A stretch of 46,280 nt of DNA from contig JAITJD010000025.1 of NCBI GenBank assembly GCA_031279085.1, positions 1 through 46,280 of the forward strand, given 5' to 3'. Positions 1 through 8,883 of this stretch are shown piece after piece. Made by a program: the position numbers and the translations under genes. The DNA is from Rickettsiales bacterium. GTDB taxonomy: Bacteria > Pseudomonadota > Alphaproteobacteria > Rs-D84. How positions within the stretch are numbered: the first letter of the stretch is position 1; each line of letters begins with the position of its first letter. The notes beneath the pieces are model-generated. The model searched no databases, had not been told where the DNA came from, and saw only the letters and a program-made list of their open reading frames with translations.

Positions 1-111
1 GCGAGATTTAATAGAAAGAGCAAGAGATATAGTAAAGAGTTGGATATGCTGAACGCAACCCTAGGCTTGTTTTTTGATAGAAAGCGATATTATAAATTCC
101 CATCAATATAA
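1..111 (+). pseudogene. 3' end of an IS1-like transposase (cut by window edge)
   Basis: The frame is open from base 1 and stops at 109-111, giving 36 residues. The sequence contains RYSKELDMLN followed by LGLFFDRKRYYKF. The spacing of the basic cluster, the YSK motif and the LFF...K tail resembles the C-terminus of IS1-family (InsB-type) DDE transposases, where a CFSKS-like motif sits in the same place. Only the tail is visible, so whether the gene is intact upstream cannot be judged. It ends just before a copy of the composite hairpin repeat, so it may mark a mobile-element boundary. The family assignment rests on a short pattern and is tentative. Confidence 0.5.
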
Positions 112-124
112 AGTGAGCAATCTG

Positions 125-416
125 TTTACCAAGGGGGACAGAGTTGGCTTGCTGAGCCGTAGGCGAAGCTAGCAACTCTTGGGGGATTTGTGGTTGAAGA
201 TTGGTATTAATAAAATTTATGGTTTATACGAAGGATTTATTCTTAATAATAAAAAAACAAATAATCTTCTATTATAAACAAAAAAGGAAGAAGAAATATT
301 CTCTTACTACTCAAACAAAAATCTCCCCGTTTTTCCGGCAAGCAAGCTTGCTCGGAAAACCTCCCCTCTTTATCAAGAGGGGCGTGCCCAAGCTCGACAT
401 TTATCCACCTTGGTAA
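125..416 (+). repeat. Composite hairpin repeat, copy 1 (long-spacer form)
   Basis: The unit begins with half of a GTCCCCCTT-TACC-AAGGGGGAC hairpin. It continues with an AGAGTT...AACTCT stem whose core is GGCTTGCTGAGCC...GCTAGC, then TTGGGGGATTTGTGGTT. An AT-rich spacer of about 130 bp follows. The unit closes with AAATCTCCCCG, a TTTTCC/GGAAAA stem with a CGGCAAGCAAGCTTGCT-type core, and CCCCTCTT-TATC-AAGAGGGG. The same plan recurs near 6.1, 7.3, 22.7-23.4, 24.0, 33.8-34.5 and 46.1 kb. Short ORFs inside are translations of the repeat, not genes. Confidence 0.85.
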
Positions 417-476
417 ATTGTTATCACCTCGTATCATAACGAAGACGAAATTACTTAAAGAAAAATGCTTGAATAT

Positions 477-1022
477 TTATCTGATAATTCTGCGAAATGT
501 GCCGGTGCGACGTATGCTCGACCCGCGGCTGCCAATAGAAGTTTCCCCGGGCTTTACGCAAACCCATTCTCCATCGCGCAGCAATGCTGTTTCGCCGCTG
601 GGACAATTAGCCTGCTCTAAACGCCATGAAAAGCAATTGCCTTTTTGATAAGAAATATATGTCGCGTTGTCATCTCCCCCGCGGGTGTACGCGCCATATT
701 CGGGATTCCATATTCCGGCAGGATCGCCCGAGCACCATTTTCTATCGCCAAAGCATTCCGCGCAATTGTTTTCCGCATCGCATAGCCTGACAGTCGCGGA
801 GTCCGCCTTGTATCCGCTGGCCGCCGTATTTCCGCTTCCCATTGATTTGCCTGTTTCCAAATCGCGGCACCACAGCTTTTGGCACTCAAATGTATTCACC
901 CCGTCTGTCTTTTTTGAGCTTGAATCCAAAATATACCCCTGGCCACAGGACAAAAACTTCTCGCCCGCAGCATGCGCGCCGACCGCTGTGAAAAGAAATA
1001 AGAAAATAAATACTTTTTTCAT
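477..1022 (-). CDS. Secreted Cys-rich protein, unknown function
   Basis: This 181-residue protein begins with a typical signal peptide (MKKVFIFLFLFTAVGAHAA, cleavage likely after AHAA). The mature part has many cysteines in pairs and short clusters, such as CDAENNCAECFGDRKWC around residues 100-116, and a basic Ser/Arg-rich tail (SSIRRTGTFRRIIR). I recognise no family. Paired cysteines suggest disulfides formed after export, in the periplasm or at the surface. The start is supported by a promoter with -35 TTGAAT, 17-bp spacing and -10 TATAAT, placed only 6 nt before the ATG, with no Shine-Dalgarno sequence; the mRNA is probably leaderless. It lies downstream of bamE on the same strand but has its own promoter. 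Confidence 0.75.
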   Translation of the reverse strand: MKKVFIFLFLFTAVGAHAAGEKFLSCGQGYILDSSSKKTDGVNTFECQKLWCRDLETGKSMGSGNTAASGYKADSATVRLCDAENNCAECFGDRKWCSGDPAGIWNPEYGAYTRGGDDNATYISYQKGNCFSWRLEQANCPSGETALLRDGEWVCVKPGETSIGSRGSSIRRTGTFRRIIR

Positions 1023-1028
1023 GCTTTG

Positions 1029-1057
1029 ATTATATCACATTTTATAAGCCTATTCAA
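1029..1057 (-). promoter_or_regulatory. Leaderless-type promoter of the 477-1022 gene
   Basis: On the minus strand -35 is TTGAAT (1057-1052), the spacer is 17 bp, and -10 is TATAAT (1034-1029). Six bases (CAAAGC) separate the -10 from the ATG at 1022, so transcription should start at or next to the first base of the start codon. No ribosome binding site is present. Confidence 0.75.
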
Positions 1058-1077
1058 TTGCTACCTGCCGGTCAATT

Positions 1078-1515
1078 TTACTGGCCTAATCCGGCGGGTT
1101 TGAACCTGCCGACATTATTGAACAATTCCTGCAATGCGTTCAATTCTATCGCGGCGGGGATTTCGGTTTCTCCGTCGGCCGGCTCTATTTCTGGCAAATC
1201 GGCATCATGCAGGATTTTTGTCTGCATTATTTTACCGGCTCCGTCGTTCCAAGCCAGCAGGACTGTCTTGTTGTCATAAGTCAGCGGCAGCGGCCCGCGA
1301 TAATTTTCGTCCGCGCCGTAATAAATCCAGACCGGAGTTCCGTAAATGGTTTTGACCTGGGGGCTGCCGAATTTTTCTTCCAGCTGAGCCGTGGTTTTTA
1401 GCGATGCAACTTCGCTTTCCAAATTTTCCGGAAAAACATAGCCGCGATGCTTGGTCTGGAAAGTGCATGCGCACACCAAAAGGCAAAGAGCAAAAATCAG
1501 ATGGATTTTCTTCAT
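1078..1515 (-). CDS. bamE: BamE-type outer-membrane lipoprotein
   Basis: This 145-residue protein has a lipoprotein signal peptide (MKKIHLIFALCLLVCACTF) with a cysteine at a lipobox-like position. It is followed by the BamE/SmpA/OmlA core: TTAQLEEKFGSPQVKTIYG then PVWIYYGA, about residues 38-70. BamE is an accessory lipoprotein of the BAM machine that inserts beta-barrel proteins in the outer membrane. The spacing of KFGSPQ and WIYYG and the weakly conserved C-terminal extension resemble alphaproteobacterial members. Upstream, TTGCAA-N17-CAATAT ends 7 nt before the ATG, again suggesting a leaderless start. The gene lies 76 bp downstream of nifJ on the same strand. Confidence 0.75.
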   Translation of the reverse strand: MKKIHLIFALCLLVCACTFQTKHRGYVFPENLESEVASLKTTAQLEEKFGSPQVKTIYGTPVWIYYGADENYRGPLPLTYDNKTVLLAWNDGAGKIMQTKILHDADLPEIEPADGETEIPAAIELNALQELFNNVGRFKPAGLGQ

Positions 1516-1591
1516 GTCTTAAATATTGTCATTTTGGCGCGCAGTTTGCAAGAGCTAAAAAAATTCAAAGCCCCGCCGCGCCGAATCATAT

Positions 1592-4500
1592 TCAACCCTC
1601 GTTTGCCTTTGGGCTGTTGCGAATCATCGAAAATGATGCGATATGTTTTTTCAGCTCGCGCCGGTATTCGTTATTGGAAACAGCGCGCTCCACCAGTCCC
1701 GCGAACTTTGTCGGATTCATCGCCTGCGCCGACTTGAACCGGCCTTCGGATTTCAGAAATTCTCTGAATATTTCCGCTGCATTGTCGCCGGCCGAGCTGT
1801 CCATAATCAGCGGATTCGCGCCCTGCTCTATCAAGTCCGGATTGAATCGGTACAACGGCCACGCGCCCGTCTGAACCATTTGAATTTGATGCTCGACACT
1901 GTTTCTTAAATCATATCCGTGCGCGATGCAGGGCGCGTATGCCAATATTATGGACGGCCCGTTAAAGCTTTCCGCTTCGCGGAATGCCTTGACAGCCTGA
2001 GCCTGGTTTGCGCCCATCGAAATTTGCGCGACATAAGCGCCGCTCATCATGGCGATCAGCCCCAGGTCTTTTTTGGCGTGCTCTTTGCCGCCGATTGAAA
2101 ATTTCATGCTGGCGCCGAACGGCGTGGACTTGGATTGCTGGCCGCCTGTGTTGGAATATCCTTCGGTATCCAAAACCAGAATGTTAACATTTTCGCCGCT
2201 GTGCAGTATATGATCCAGCCCGCCGTATCCGATGTCATACGCCCAGCCGTCGCCGCCGATAATCCAAACGGACTTGTCGACAATATTGCCCAGCAAGCTT
2301 TCCGCCAAGCGCGCGCGCGGATTTTTCATCGCGCCGATCTTTTCTCGCAGAGTTTTTGCATTTTCGCGTTGGCGCGAAATATCAGTTTCGTCAAACAATG
2401 CCTCAACATTGCTTATTTCCAACTCAAACAACAAGCCTTTCAAAGCGGCTTTTTTCTGATTCAAGGCGATTCGCATGCCCAACCCGTATTCCGCATTGTC
2501 TTCAAACAAAGAATTAGACCAAGCAGGCCCGCGGCCCTCCGCATCGGCGCACCAAGGCGTAGTCGGCAGATTAGCGCCGTAAATCGACGAGCAGCCGGTG
2601 GCGTTTGCGACAACCATTCTGTCGCCGAACAGATGCGCCATTAACTTTATATACGGCGTCTCGCCGCATCCCGCGCATGCGCCCGAGAATTCGAAATAAT
2701 GCGGCAGCAGCTCCACATGCTTCGGAATGTTCAGGTTTAATTTTTCGCGCGGAAATTCCGGCAGCTTCACAGCCTCGTCAAAAGCGTCCTGCTGGCCGGC
2801 AGCCACGGCGTCTGCCGCAGGAATCATCGACAGAGCCTTGACCGGACAATTTCTCACGCACACAGTGCAGCCCGTGCAGTCCGCCGGCGAAATATTCAGG
2901 GTAAATTGCAAATCCGCGCCTAATTCCTGGGTTTTCATATCAGCAAAACGAATCAGCGGCTTATGCGATTCGCTTTGCGTCTTTGGCAATATATTCTGAC
3001 GTATGACCGCATGCGGGCACAGCATGCTGCACTTTCCGCACTGAATGCACTTTTCCAAATCAACTGTCGCGACATATTCGGAAATCGAGCGTTTTTCATA
3101 TTTTGCGGTGCCGACCGGAAATTCGCCAAAATCCCCGAATGCGGACACAGGCAGCTCATCTCCGCGCATGGCGGCGGCCTCGCCCAAGATTCCGGCAATC
3201 GCAACCGGCGCGTCTGCGGTCATTGCAGGCATAAAATCCGGCGCGAAATTTGACGGCCCCGACGGCAGCTTGAATTCGTGCAAGAACTCTGCGGCGCGGT
3301 CGACCGCCGCCCAGTTGGCTTCTACTATTTCCATGCCTTTTTTTCTGTAAGTCTTTTCAATCGCGACCTTGGCAGAGCGCGCCGCAATGGACGGGTTTAT
3401 GATTTCCGTGATATTGAAAAAGTTCAGCATTATAAAAGTATTTATTCGGTTGCCCAGCCCTAATTCCGACGCCGCGCGATTCGCATCCAAGAAATAAACG
3501 TGGGCGCGGATGCGAATCAAGTGCTCCTGAACTTGGCGCGGCAAATTGGCAAAGGCTTCTTCGGGCGCGCGCGAAGTGTTTATCATGACCGACCCGCCCG
3601 GCTTTAAACCGCGAAATACATCAAACCTCTGCGCGATTGCAAAATTTGAAACAGAAATGAAATCCGCGTATTCCACCAAGTACTGCGACCGAATGCGAGC
3701 CGGCGCAAAACGCAGGTGGCTGGCGGTCAAACCGCCGGATTTTTTCGAATCATAGACCGCGTATGACTGCGGATACAAATCCGAGTTTTCACCTACGATT
3801 TTCACTATGTTCTTGACGGCGCCGACTGTTCCGTCGCTGCCGATTCCGTAAAGAATCGCGGACTTGTATCCGGCATCGTCATTGGCGAAAGCGGGGTCTG
3901 TCTTCAGCGACAAGTTCGTCAGATCGTCCGTGATTCCGACGGTGAAATTATGGCGCAGAGTCCCGCGCATCATGTTTTCATAAATCGCCTTGACATCGCG
4001 CGGCTTGAATTCTTTGCTGCCCAACCCATAACGTCCGCCGAAAACACTTGCGGTTTGAGCCTTGCGCAGAGCGCTTTGTTGCAGCGCGGACACCACATCC
4101 TGATACAGCGGCTCGCCAATGCTGCCGGGCTCTTTCGTGCGGTCAAGGACGGCGATGCTTTTCGCTGTTTTCGGCAATGCGTTCAAGAATGCAGACACAG
4201 GAAACGGCCGGTAAAGATGAACTACAATCAAGCCGGATTTAGGCGGCAGATGCGTCAAGGTCTCTTGAATCGTCTCTGTGGCGCTGCCCATTGCGACAAC
4301 TATGTTTTCCGCATTCGGCGCGCCGAAGTATTCTACCAAGCCGTATTTGCGTCCGGTCAGCGCGGCGAATTCATTCATAACATCGGCGACTATATCCGGC
4401 GCCGCATCATACAGCTTGTTCGCAGCCTCACGCCCTTGGAAATAGACATCAGGATTCTGAGCCGTGCCGCGAATTGTCGGCGCATCCGGCGTCATTCCGC

Positions 4501-5110
4501 GATTTCGCGCCGCCAGCAGCAATTCATCCGGCACCAGCGCGTGCAAGACTTCATCATCAATCCGTTCCAGCATGGATTCTTCGTGGCTGGTGCGAAATCC
4601 GTCAAAAAAGTGCAGGAACGGCACGCGGGCGCGCAGAGTCGCCGCATGCGCGATCGCCGCCATGTCGTGCGCCTGCTGGACATTTGCCGAAGACAGCATT
4701 GCAAAGCCCGTCTGCCGCACGGACATCACATCCTGGTGATCGCCGAAAATGGACAGCGCATGCGCGGCCAGCGCGCGCGCCGCGACATGTATCACAAAGG
4801 GCGTCTGCTCGCCCGCGATTTTATACATATTCGGAATCATCAGCAGCAAGCCTTGGCTGGCCGTGAAAGTCGCGGCCATCGAGCCCATCTGCAAGGCGCC
4901 GTGCAAAGCCCCGGCGGCGCCGCCCTCGCCTTGCATTTCAACAACCTGGGGGATTGCGCCCCAAATATTTTTCTTGTGCTGAAAAGCCCATTCGTCTGCC
5001 AGCTCTCCCATTGTGCTGCTGGGCGTTATGGGATAAATCGCCATAAATTCGGAAAGTCGGTAAGCGACATCCGCCGCAGCCCAATTGCCGTCAACTATCA
5101 ATTTCGACAT
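1592..5110 (-). CDS. nifJ: Pyruvate:ferredoxin (flavodoxin) oxidoreductase, single chain
   Basis: At 1172 residues this is the full length of one-chain PFOR/NifJ. The enzyme decarboxylates pyruvate to acetyl-CoA and CO2 and reduces ferredoxin or flavodoxin; it is cytoplasmic, thiamine-diphosphate dependent and oxygen sensitive. The N-terminal PFOR domain carries AIYPITPSSTMGELADEW and EMQGEGGAAGALHGA. A two-cluster ferredoxin domain follows at about 687-755 (CIQCGKCSMLCP and CTGCTVCVRNCP), then the C-terminal TPP-binding domain with GACAGCGETPYIKL (about 808) and GGDGWAYDIGYGGLDH (about 953). All cluster cysteines are present. It points to fermentative pyruvate metabolism. The start MSKLIVDGNWAAA matches the family; the ribosome binding site is weak (AAGAGA). 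Confidence 0.95.
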   Translation of the reverse strand: MSKLIVDGNWAAADVAYRLSEFMAIYPITPSSTMGELADEWAFQHKKNIWGAIPQVVEMQGEGGAAGALHGALQMGSMAATFTASQGLLLMIPNMYKIAGEQTPFVIHVAARALAAHALSIFGDHQDVMSVRQTGFAMLSSANVQQAHDMAAIAHAATLRARVPFLHFFDGFRTSHEESMLERIDDEVLHALVPDELLLAARNRGMTPDAPTIRGTAQNPDVYFQGREAANKLYDAAPDIVADVMNEFAALTGRKYGLVEYFGAPNAENIVVAMGSATETIQETLTHLPPKSGLIVVHLYRPFPVSAFLNALPKTAKSIAVLDRTKEPGSIGEPLYQDVVSALQQSALRKAQTASVFGGRYGLGSKEFKPRDVKAIYENMMRGTLRHNFTVGITDDLTNLSLKTDPAFANDDAGYKSAILYGIGSDGTVGAVKNIVKIVGENSDLYPQSYAVYDSKKSGGLTASHLRFAPARIRSQYLVEYADFISVSNFAIAQRFDVFRGLKPGGSVMINTSRAPEEAFANLPRQVQEHLIRIRAHVYFLDANRAASELGLGNRINTFIMLNFFNITEIINPSIAARSAKVAIEKTYRKKGMEIVEANWAAVDRAAEFLHEFKLPSGPSNFAPDFMPAMTADAPVAIAGILGEAAAMRGDELPVSAFGDFGEFPVGTAKYEKRSISEYVATVDLEKCIQCGKCSMLCPHAVIRQNILPKTQSESHKPLIRFADMKTQELGADLQFTLNISPADCTGCTVCVRNCPVKALSMIPAADAVAAGQQDAFDEAVKLPEFPREKLNLNIPKHVELLPHYFEFSGACAGCGETPYIKLMAHLFGDRMVVANATGCSSIYGANLPTTPWCADAEGRGPAWSNSLFEDNAEYGLGMRIALNQKKAALKGLLFELEISNVEALFDETDISRQRENAKTLREKIGAMKNPRARLAESLLGNIVDKSVWIIGGDGWAYDIGYGGLDHILHSGENVNILVLDTEGYSNTGGQQSKSTPFGASMKFSIGGKEHAKKDLGLIAMMSGAYVAQISMGANQAQAVKAFREAESFNGPSIILAYAPCIAHGYDLRNSVEHQIQMVQTGAWPLYRFNPDLIEQGANPLIMDSSAGDNAAEIFREFLKSEGRFKSAQAMNPTKFAGLVERAVSNNEYRRELKKHIASFSMIRNSPKANEG

Positions 5111-5214
5111 TATTTTTCTCTTAATTAATTACATATAGGCTGAATAATAACCCAAAAAGCCCGCCGATGGCAAGAATTATAAAAAATATATGACAAATAT
5201 GCTGATAGTCATGA

Positions 5215-5220
5215 TATAGT
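5215..5220 (+). promoter_or_regulatory. -10 box of the 5228 gene, leaderless type
   Basis: TATAGT lies 7 nt before the ATG at 5228, so transcription would begin at the start codon. No Shine-Dalgarno sequence is seen. The -35 region is weak (ATGACA about 19 bp upstream). Confidence 0.5.
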
Positions 5221-5227
5221 ATGTGTC

Positions 5228-6082
5228 ATGAAAGCACCGAGAAAACCTGATTTTAACAAAGCGCGGCAAACATTTGAAAATTTTAACAAGTATGGCTTGG
5301 AATCGGGCGGCCCGCAATTTTCCGAATATTCGCCGGCGTATGCGCTGACCAACGAAGACCTGCGCATCGCCACAAAGTTCCAGAATCTGGACAATGCCCG
5401 CGTTCTGGCTGCGGCCGGCAGCGGCGATGCGCCGATTTTCTATTCATTGGCGGGCGCCAAAGATGTGCATGCTTTTGACATTTCGTTATGCTCCAAGGCC
5501 ATTATGGATATAAAAACCGCCGCAATCCCTGTACTGAGCCATTTCCAGTACGGCAAGCTAATTAATGACGTTTACGGCGCGGAACATGTTTCCGCAGTTC
5601 AGAATTTTTCAGAAATACAAGCAAGCCTGCCATTAGATACGCGGGAACTCATCAGCGAAACAGACGGGCATAAAATCTTTAACAACGGACTGAGCCCGTC
5701 AAAATATAAAAAACATTTGCCGACCGAAGAGGAATATGCGGCAATGAAAAAGCTGATTTCCAAGCCATTCAAGTTTATCTGGACGGATATTTGCGAATTG
5801 CATGAACATTTGGAATTCAAGTATGATGTTATGAATCTGTCAAATATATTCGAATACATAGATGATGTCGCCAAAAAGACCGAGATTCTGGAAAACCTGA
5901 GACCGTACTTATCGTCGCGCGGCATAATATTAGTTCACACAACTTGGTTTTTCAGGGATTTTGAATTGAAAAACTATAAGCAAGTCCAAGAAAATATAAA
6001 AAACTGGGCAAGCCTGGGCATATTAAACAGTCGCGGCCAGCAGTCGATGGTATTGCATAGTCCAGAGCCGGATAGTCGCTAG
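5228..6082 (+). CDS. SAM-dependent transferase, BtaA/DUF3419-like
   Basis: This 284-residue protein has a Rossmann-type motif at about residues 58-78 (NARVLAAAGSGDAP, then SLAGAKDVHAFDIS), followed by KAIMDIKTAAI. In DUF3419/BtaA proteins (S-adenosylmethionine:diacylglycerol 3-amino-3-carboxypropyl transferases) the corresponding segment reads roughly VLxIASxGDNxL...AVDLNPxQ...LKLAAI. A later YDVMNLSNIFEYIDD fits the SNVFEY-like motif of that group. The family match comes from pattern only, so the substrate is open: betaine lipid synthesis, or another SAM-dependent reaction. The gene stands alone, divergent from nifJ, and is followed directly by a hairpin repeat. Confidence 0.5.
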   Translation: MKAPRKPDFNKARQTFENFNKYGLESGGPQFSEYSPAYALTNEDLRIATKFQNLDNARVLAAAGSGDAPIFYSLAGAKDVHAFDISLCSKAIMDIKTAAIPVLSHFQYGKLINDVYGAEHVSAVQNFSEIQASLPLDTRELISETDGHKIFNNGLSPSKYKKHLPTEEEYAAMKKLISKPFKFIWTDICELHEHLEFKYDVMNLSNIFEYIDDVAKKTEILENLRPYLSSRGIILVHTTWFFRDFELKNYKQVQENIKNWASLGILNSRGQQSMVLHSPEPDSR

Positions 6083-6094
6083 TCCATAATCCTG

Positions 6095-6335
6095 CCCCCT
6101 TTTTTTATCAATAGGGGCTTAACCCAAGCTTTAAACTTGGCGCAAGAATTCGGTCTTGCTTTGTCCCCCTTGGTAAAGGGGGACAGAGTTTATTGGCGAG
6201 TGCAACGAGCCTAAAAACTCTTGGGGGATTTGTGGTTGAAGATTGGCACTAATAGAATTTATGATTTATACGAAGGATTTATTCTTAATAATAAAAAAAC
6301 AAATAATCTTTTCTTATAGACAAAACAATCTGTAT
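6095..6335 (+). repeat. Composite hairpin repeat, copy 2
   Basis: It contains GTCCCCCTTGGTAAAGGGGGAC, then AGAGTTTATTGGCGAGTGC and AACGAGCCTAAAAACTCT as a stem with the alternative GGCGAG/GAGCC-type core. TTGGGGGATTTGTGGTT and the long AT-rich spacer (TTTATACGAAGGATTTATTC and so on) follow. The closing CTCCCCG hairpin is missing, so this copy is truncated on its right side. The bases from there to rsmH (6336-6419) are AT-rich and hold no gene. Confidence 0.8.
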
Positions 6336-6419
6336 TACTGATGATTAATGACCGCGGCCGGCGCATCATTTAAAAAAAATTATTGAATTTTCAAGATTTA
6401 TCATGAATCATTATCAATC

Positions 6420-7274
6420 ATGAAACATATTCCTGTGCTTTTGGATTTCGTTTTGGAAATTCTTGGCGAAATCGCCGGAAAAACTATCGTCGACTGCACT
6501 TTTGGCGCGGGCGGATATTCCCGCGCTTTTTTAAGGCGCGGCGCGAATGTGATTGCTTTTGACCGCGACTCGTCCGTGATTCCTGAGGCCGAAAAACTGC
6601 GGGCGGAATTCGGCGCTGAAAGATTCCGATTCATAAACGTTCCGTTTTCAGAAATTTCCTCTCATATCAGCCGTTCTCCGGCGGCCATTGTTTTCGACTT
6701 TGGCGTGTCCTCCATGCAGATTGACGACGGCGCGCGCGGATTTTCTTTTCGCTTTGACGCTCCGCTGGATATGCGAATGAGCGCCTCCGGCGATTCCGCC
6801 GCAGAACTGATAGAAAATTCATCGTATGACAAGCTGGCGGAAATCCTGCGCGAATACGGCGACTTGAAAAAAGCCCGCGCGATTGCCGCCGCAATTAAAA
6901 AAAATCTGCCGAAGACTACCTTTGAATTAAAAGACTTGGTGCATAATCCAAAAGACATCGCGCCGGTTTTTCAGGCTCTGCGCATTGCGGTGAACGACGA
7001 ATTGGGGGAAATTCGGCGGGCTTTGGACGATGTGTCCGGTCTGCTGGGCGCCGGCGGAATCTGCGCATGCGTCACATTCAATTCATTAGAGGACAGATTG
7101 GTAAAGCATGAATTCCGCAAATGGACGACCGCGGCCGGCGACCCGAGAATGCCGGAAACCGCCGCGCCGGAATTCAGATTGTTGAAGACGCGCCGGCCGG
7201 ATGATCAAGAGCTGCAAACCAACCCGCGCGCAAGGTCGGCGCACATAAGGGCAGTCGTGAAGATTGCTGGTTAA
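6420..7274 (+). CDS. rsmH: 16S rRNA m4C1402 N4-methyltransferase
   Basis: This is a 284-residue RsmH/MraW. It methylates N4 of C1402 in 16S rRNA, tuning the ribosomal P site. The SAM-binding motif VDCTFGAGGYSRAFL is at about residues 21-35. The family signature FDFGVSSMQIDD and RGFSFRFDAPLDMRM follows at about 96-125, and NSLEDRLVKHEF is near 222. Start MKHIPVLL fits the family consensus; no clear ribosome binding site precedes it. Unusually, it is not next to ftsL, ftsI or mur genes: an unrelated transferase-like gene lies before it and a repeat plus a converging protease after it. Confidence 0.93.
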   Translation: MKHIPVLLDFVLEILGEIAGKTIVDCTFGAGGYSRAFLRRGANVIAFDRDSSVIPEAEKLRAEFGAERFRFINVPFSEISSHISRSPAAIVFDFGVSSMQIDDGARGFSFRFDAPLDMRMSASGDSAAELIENSSYDKLAEILREYGDLKKARAIAAAIKKNLPKTTFELKDLVHNPKDIAPVFQALRIAVNDELGEIRRALDDVSGLLGAGGICACVTFNSLEDRLVKHEFRKWTTAAGDPRMPETAAPEFRLLKTRRPDDQELQTNPRARSAHIRAVVKIAG

Positions 7275-7284
7275 TAATCCCCAA

Positions 7285-7441
7285 CCAGAAATCTTCAACC
7301 AAAAATCTCCCCGAAAAGCTAGGGGCGGCAAAGCCGCCAAGCTTTTCTCCCCTCTTTATCAAGAGGGGCTAAGCCCCAAGCTTGGATTAGTCCCCCCATT
7401 GGCGCGCCAGGTTTTGAGCTTGGGAGACGCCGAGGGGGGCA
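7285..7441 (+). repeat. Composite hairpin repeat, copy 3 (right half) between convergent genes
   Basis: AAATCTCCCCGAAAAGCT and AAGCTTTTCTCCCCTC form a stem around a GGCGGCAAAGCCGCC core, followed by CTCTTTATCAAGAGGGG. Only the right half of the composite unit is present. It sits between the 3' ends of rsmH and the protease gene, where it could act as a structured bidirectional 3' end, although there is no clear U-run. Confidence 0.75.
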
Positions 7442-7446
7442 ATTAT

Positions 7447-8790
7447 CTATTTACTCTCGGCTTTCGACTGTTTGCTATCCGTGGATTTTGGACTCTCGGC
7501 TTTCGCCACCCTGCTAAGCGCATGCACCATATCCAGCGCGCGCTGCAACTGGTAATCCAGCGCCTCTTTTTCTTCCTCGGTTAACTCCTTGTCTTCGTCG
7601 TCGAGTTTGTTTTTCTTTTTTGCATCCTCGTTTTTCAAAGCGTTATTAAACGAAGCCTCTGAATACACGCTTTGCTTTTTTTCCAAAACTTCCACTTTGC
7701 TTTGCAGCACTTCGACATCCGGCGTTATGCCCTCGCCTTGAATCGATTTGCCAGACGGAGTGTAATATCTGGCGATCGTGATATGTATCGCGGTGCCATC
7801 GCCCAGCGGTTTTTGCTGCTGGACGCTGCCCTTGCCAAAGCTTTGGCTGCCCATCACGATTCCGCGCCCGTTGTCCTGCAAAGCGCCCGCAACAATTTCC
7901 GAAGCGGATGCCGACCCGTGGTTTATCAGCACGACAACGGGCTTTCCGTTCACCAAATCGCCAGAGGTCGCAAAGCTGCGCACGACATCGGTTTTTTTCT
8001 TGCCGCGCGTTGACACGATTTCTCCGCTGTCCAGGAAAGCGTCGGCGACATCGATCGCCGCAGTCAGATAGCCGCCCGGATTGTTGCGGACATCCAGAAC
8101 ATATCCGACGACCTTTTTCTTTTCCAGCTTTTCAAGCGCTTCTTTCAATTCTTTGGATGTTGTCGCGCCAAAGTCGGAAATGCGAACATAGCCGATTTTC
8201 TTATCGTCGCCTTTTTCTTCGAATTTGATTGATTTGACTTTTATTATGGCGCGTTTTAACGTCAGGGTTTTCGGTTCTTTTCCTTCTGAGACTATCGTCA
8301 GTTTTATTTTTGTGCCGGGACGCCCCTTCATTTTTTTAACAGCCTGGGTCAGGGTCAGATCAAAGACCTGCTCGCCATCAATGTGCGTGATATAGTCGCC
8401 GGCTTTTATTCCCGCGCGGCTTGCCGGAGTGTCGTCAATCGGGGAAATAACCCGAACGGCGCCCTTGTCGCTGGTTATCTGAATCCCCAGGCCGCCGAAT
8501 TCGCCGTATGATTTGTCGCTGAAATCTTTAAACTCGTCGGCGGACAAGTAAGACGAATGAGGATCCAGCGCGCCCAGCATGCCATTCATCGCGCCTTCCA
8601 GCATTTTTTTCTCGTCAGCTTCTTCGACAAAATTCTCACGCGCCGCCTCAAACACCAGCGCCAGTTTTTTAAGCTCTTCATAAATCTGCGCGTCAGTCAG
8701 GTGGACGACAGGCTCTTCTTTTTTCTTTTCGGCGGCATAAAGACCGATCGGAATAATCAAAGCAAATAAAACCAGCATATTTTTAAACAT
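7447..8790 (-). CDS. ctpA: C-terminal processing peptidase, S41 family (CtpA-like)
   Basis: This 447-residue exported serine protease begins MFKNMLVLFALIIPIGLYAAE, a signal peptide. That start, rather than the ATG 21 bases upstream, has AAAGGA about 6 nt before it. Domains in order: an N-terminal helical segment with LDPHSSYLS (about 75), a PDZ domain (about 95-175, GLGIQI to LTLKRAI), and the S41 core with VLDVRNNPGG (about 232). The catalytic Ser is in GSASASEIVAGAL and the catalytic Lys in FGKGSVQ. CtpA-type enzymes trim C-termini of periplasmic proteins and regulate peptidoglycan hydrolases. The Lys/Glu-rich tail after about 400 is low complexity. Confidence 0.92.
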   Translation of the reverse strand: MFKNMLVLFALIIPIGLYAAEKKKEEPVVHLTDAQIYEELKKLALVFEAARENFVEEADEKKMLEGAMNGMLGALDPHSSYLSADEFKDFSDKSYGEFGGLGIQITSDKGAVRVISPIDDTPASRAGIKAGDYITHIDGEQVFDLTLTQAVKKMKGRPGTKIKLTIVSEGKEPKTLTLKRAIIKVKSIKFEEKGDDKKIGYVRISDFGATTSKELKEALEKLEKKKVVGYVLDVRNNPGGYLTAAIDVADAFLDSGEIVSTRGKKKTDVVRSFATSGDLVNGKPVVVLINHGSASASEIVAGALQDNGRGIVMGSQSFGKGSVQQQKPLGDGTAIHITIARYYTPSGKSIQGEGITPDVEVLQSKVEVLEKKQSVYSEASFNNALKNEDAKKKNKLDDEDKELTEEEKEALDYQLQRALDMVHALSRVAKAESPKSTDSKQSKAESK

Positions 8791-8883
8791 CTTCCATCCT
8801 TTCATTTTCACACATTGAACAATAAAACAAAAATAAACTCATCGCAACACGATTTTTCAAATTATAAATTATTAAAAATCTTA

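Noticed and set aside
201-437. Short ORFs on both strands within repeat copies (also near 22515-22748, 33718-33969 and 34237-34431)
   Set aside because: They translate the hairpin repeat (for example PPLFIKRG or PLDKEGR) and recur with each copy in either direction; no start signals.
3950-5128. 392-codon open frame antisense to nifJ
   Set aside because: It lies fully within nifJ on the opposite strand, has Arg/Gln/His-rich composition typical of a shadow frame and no start signal.
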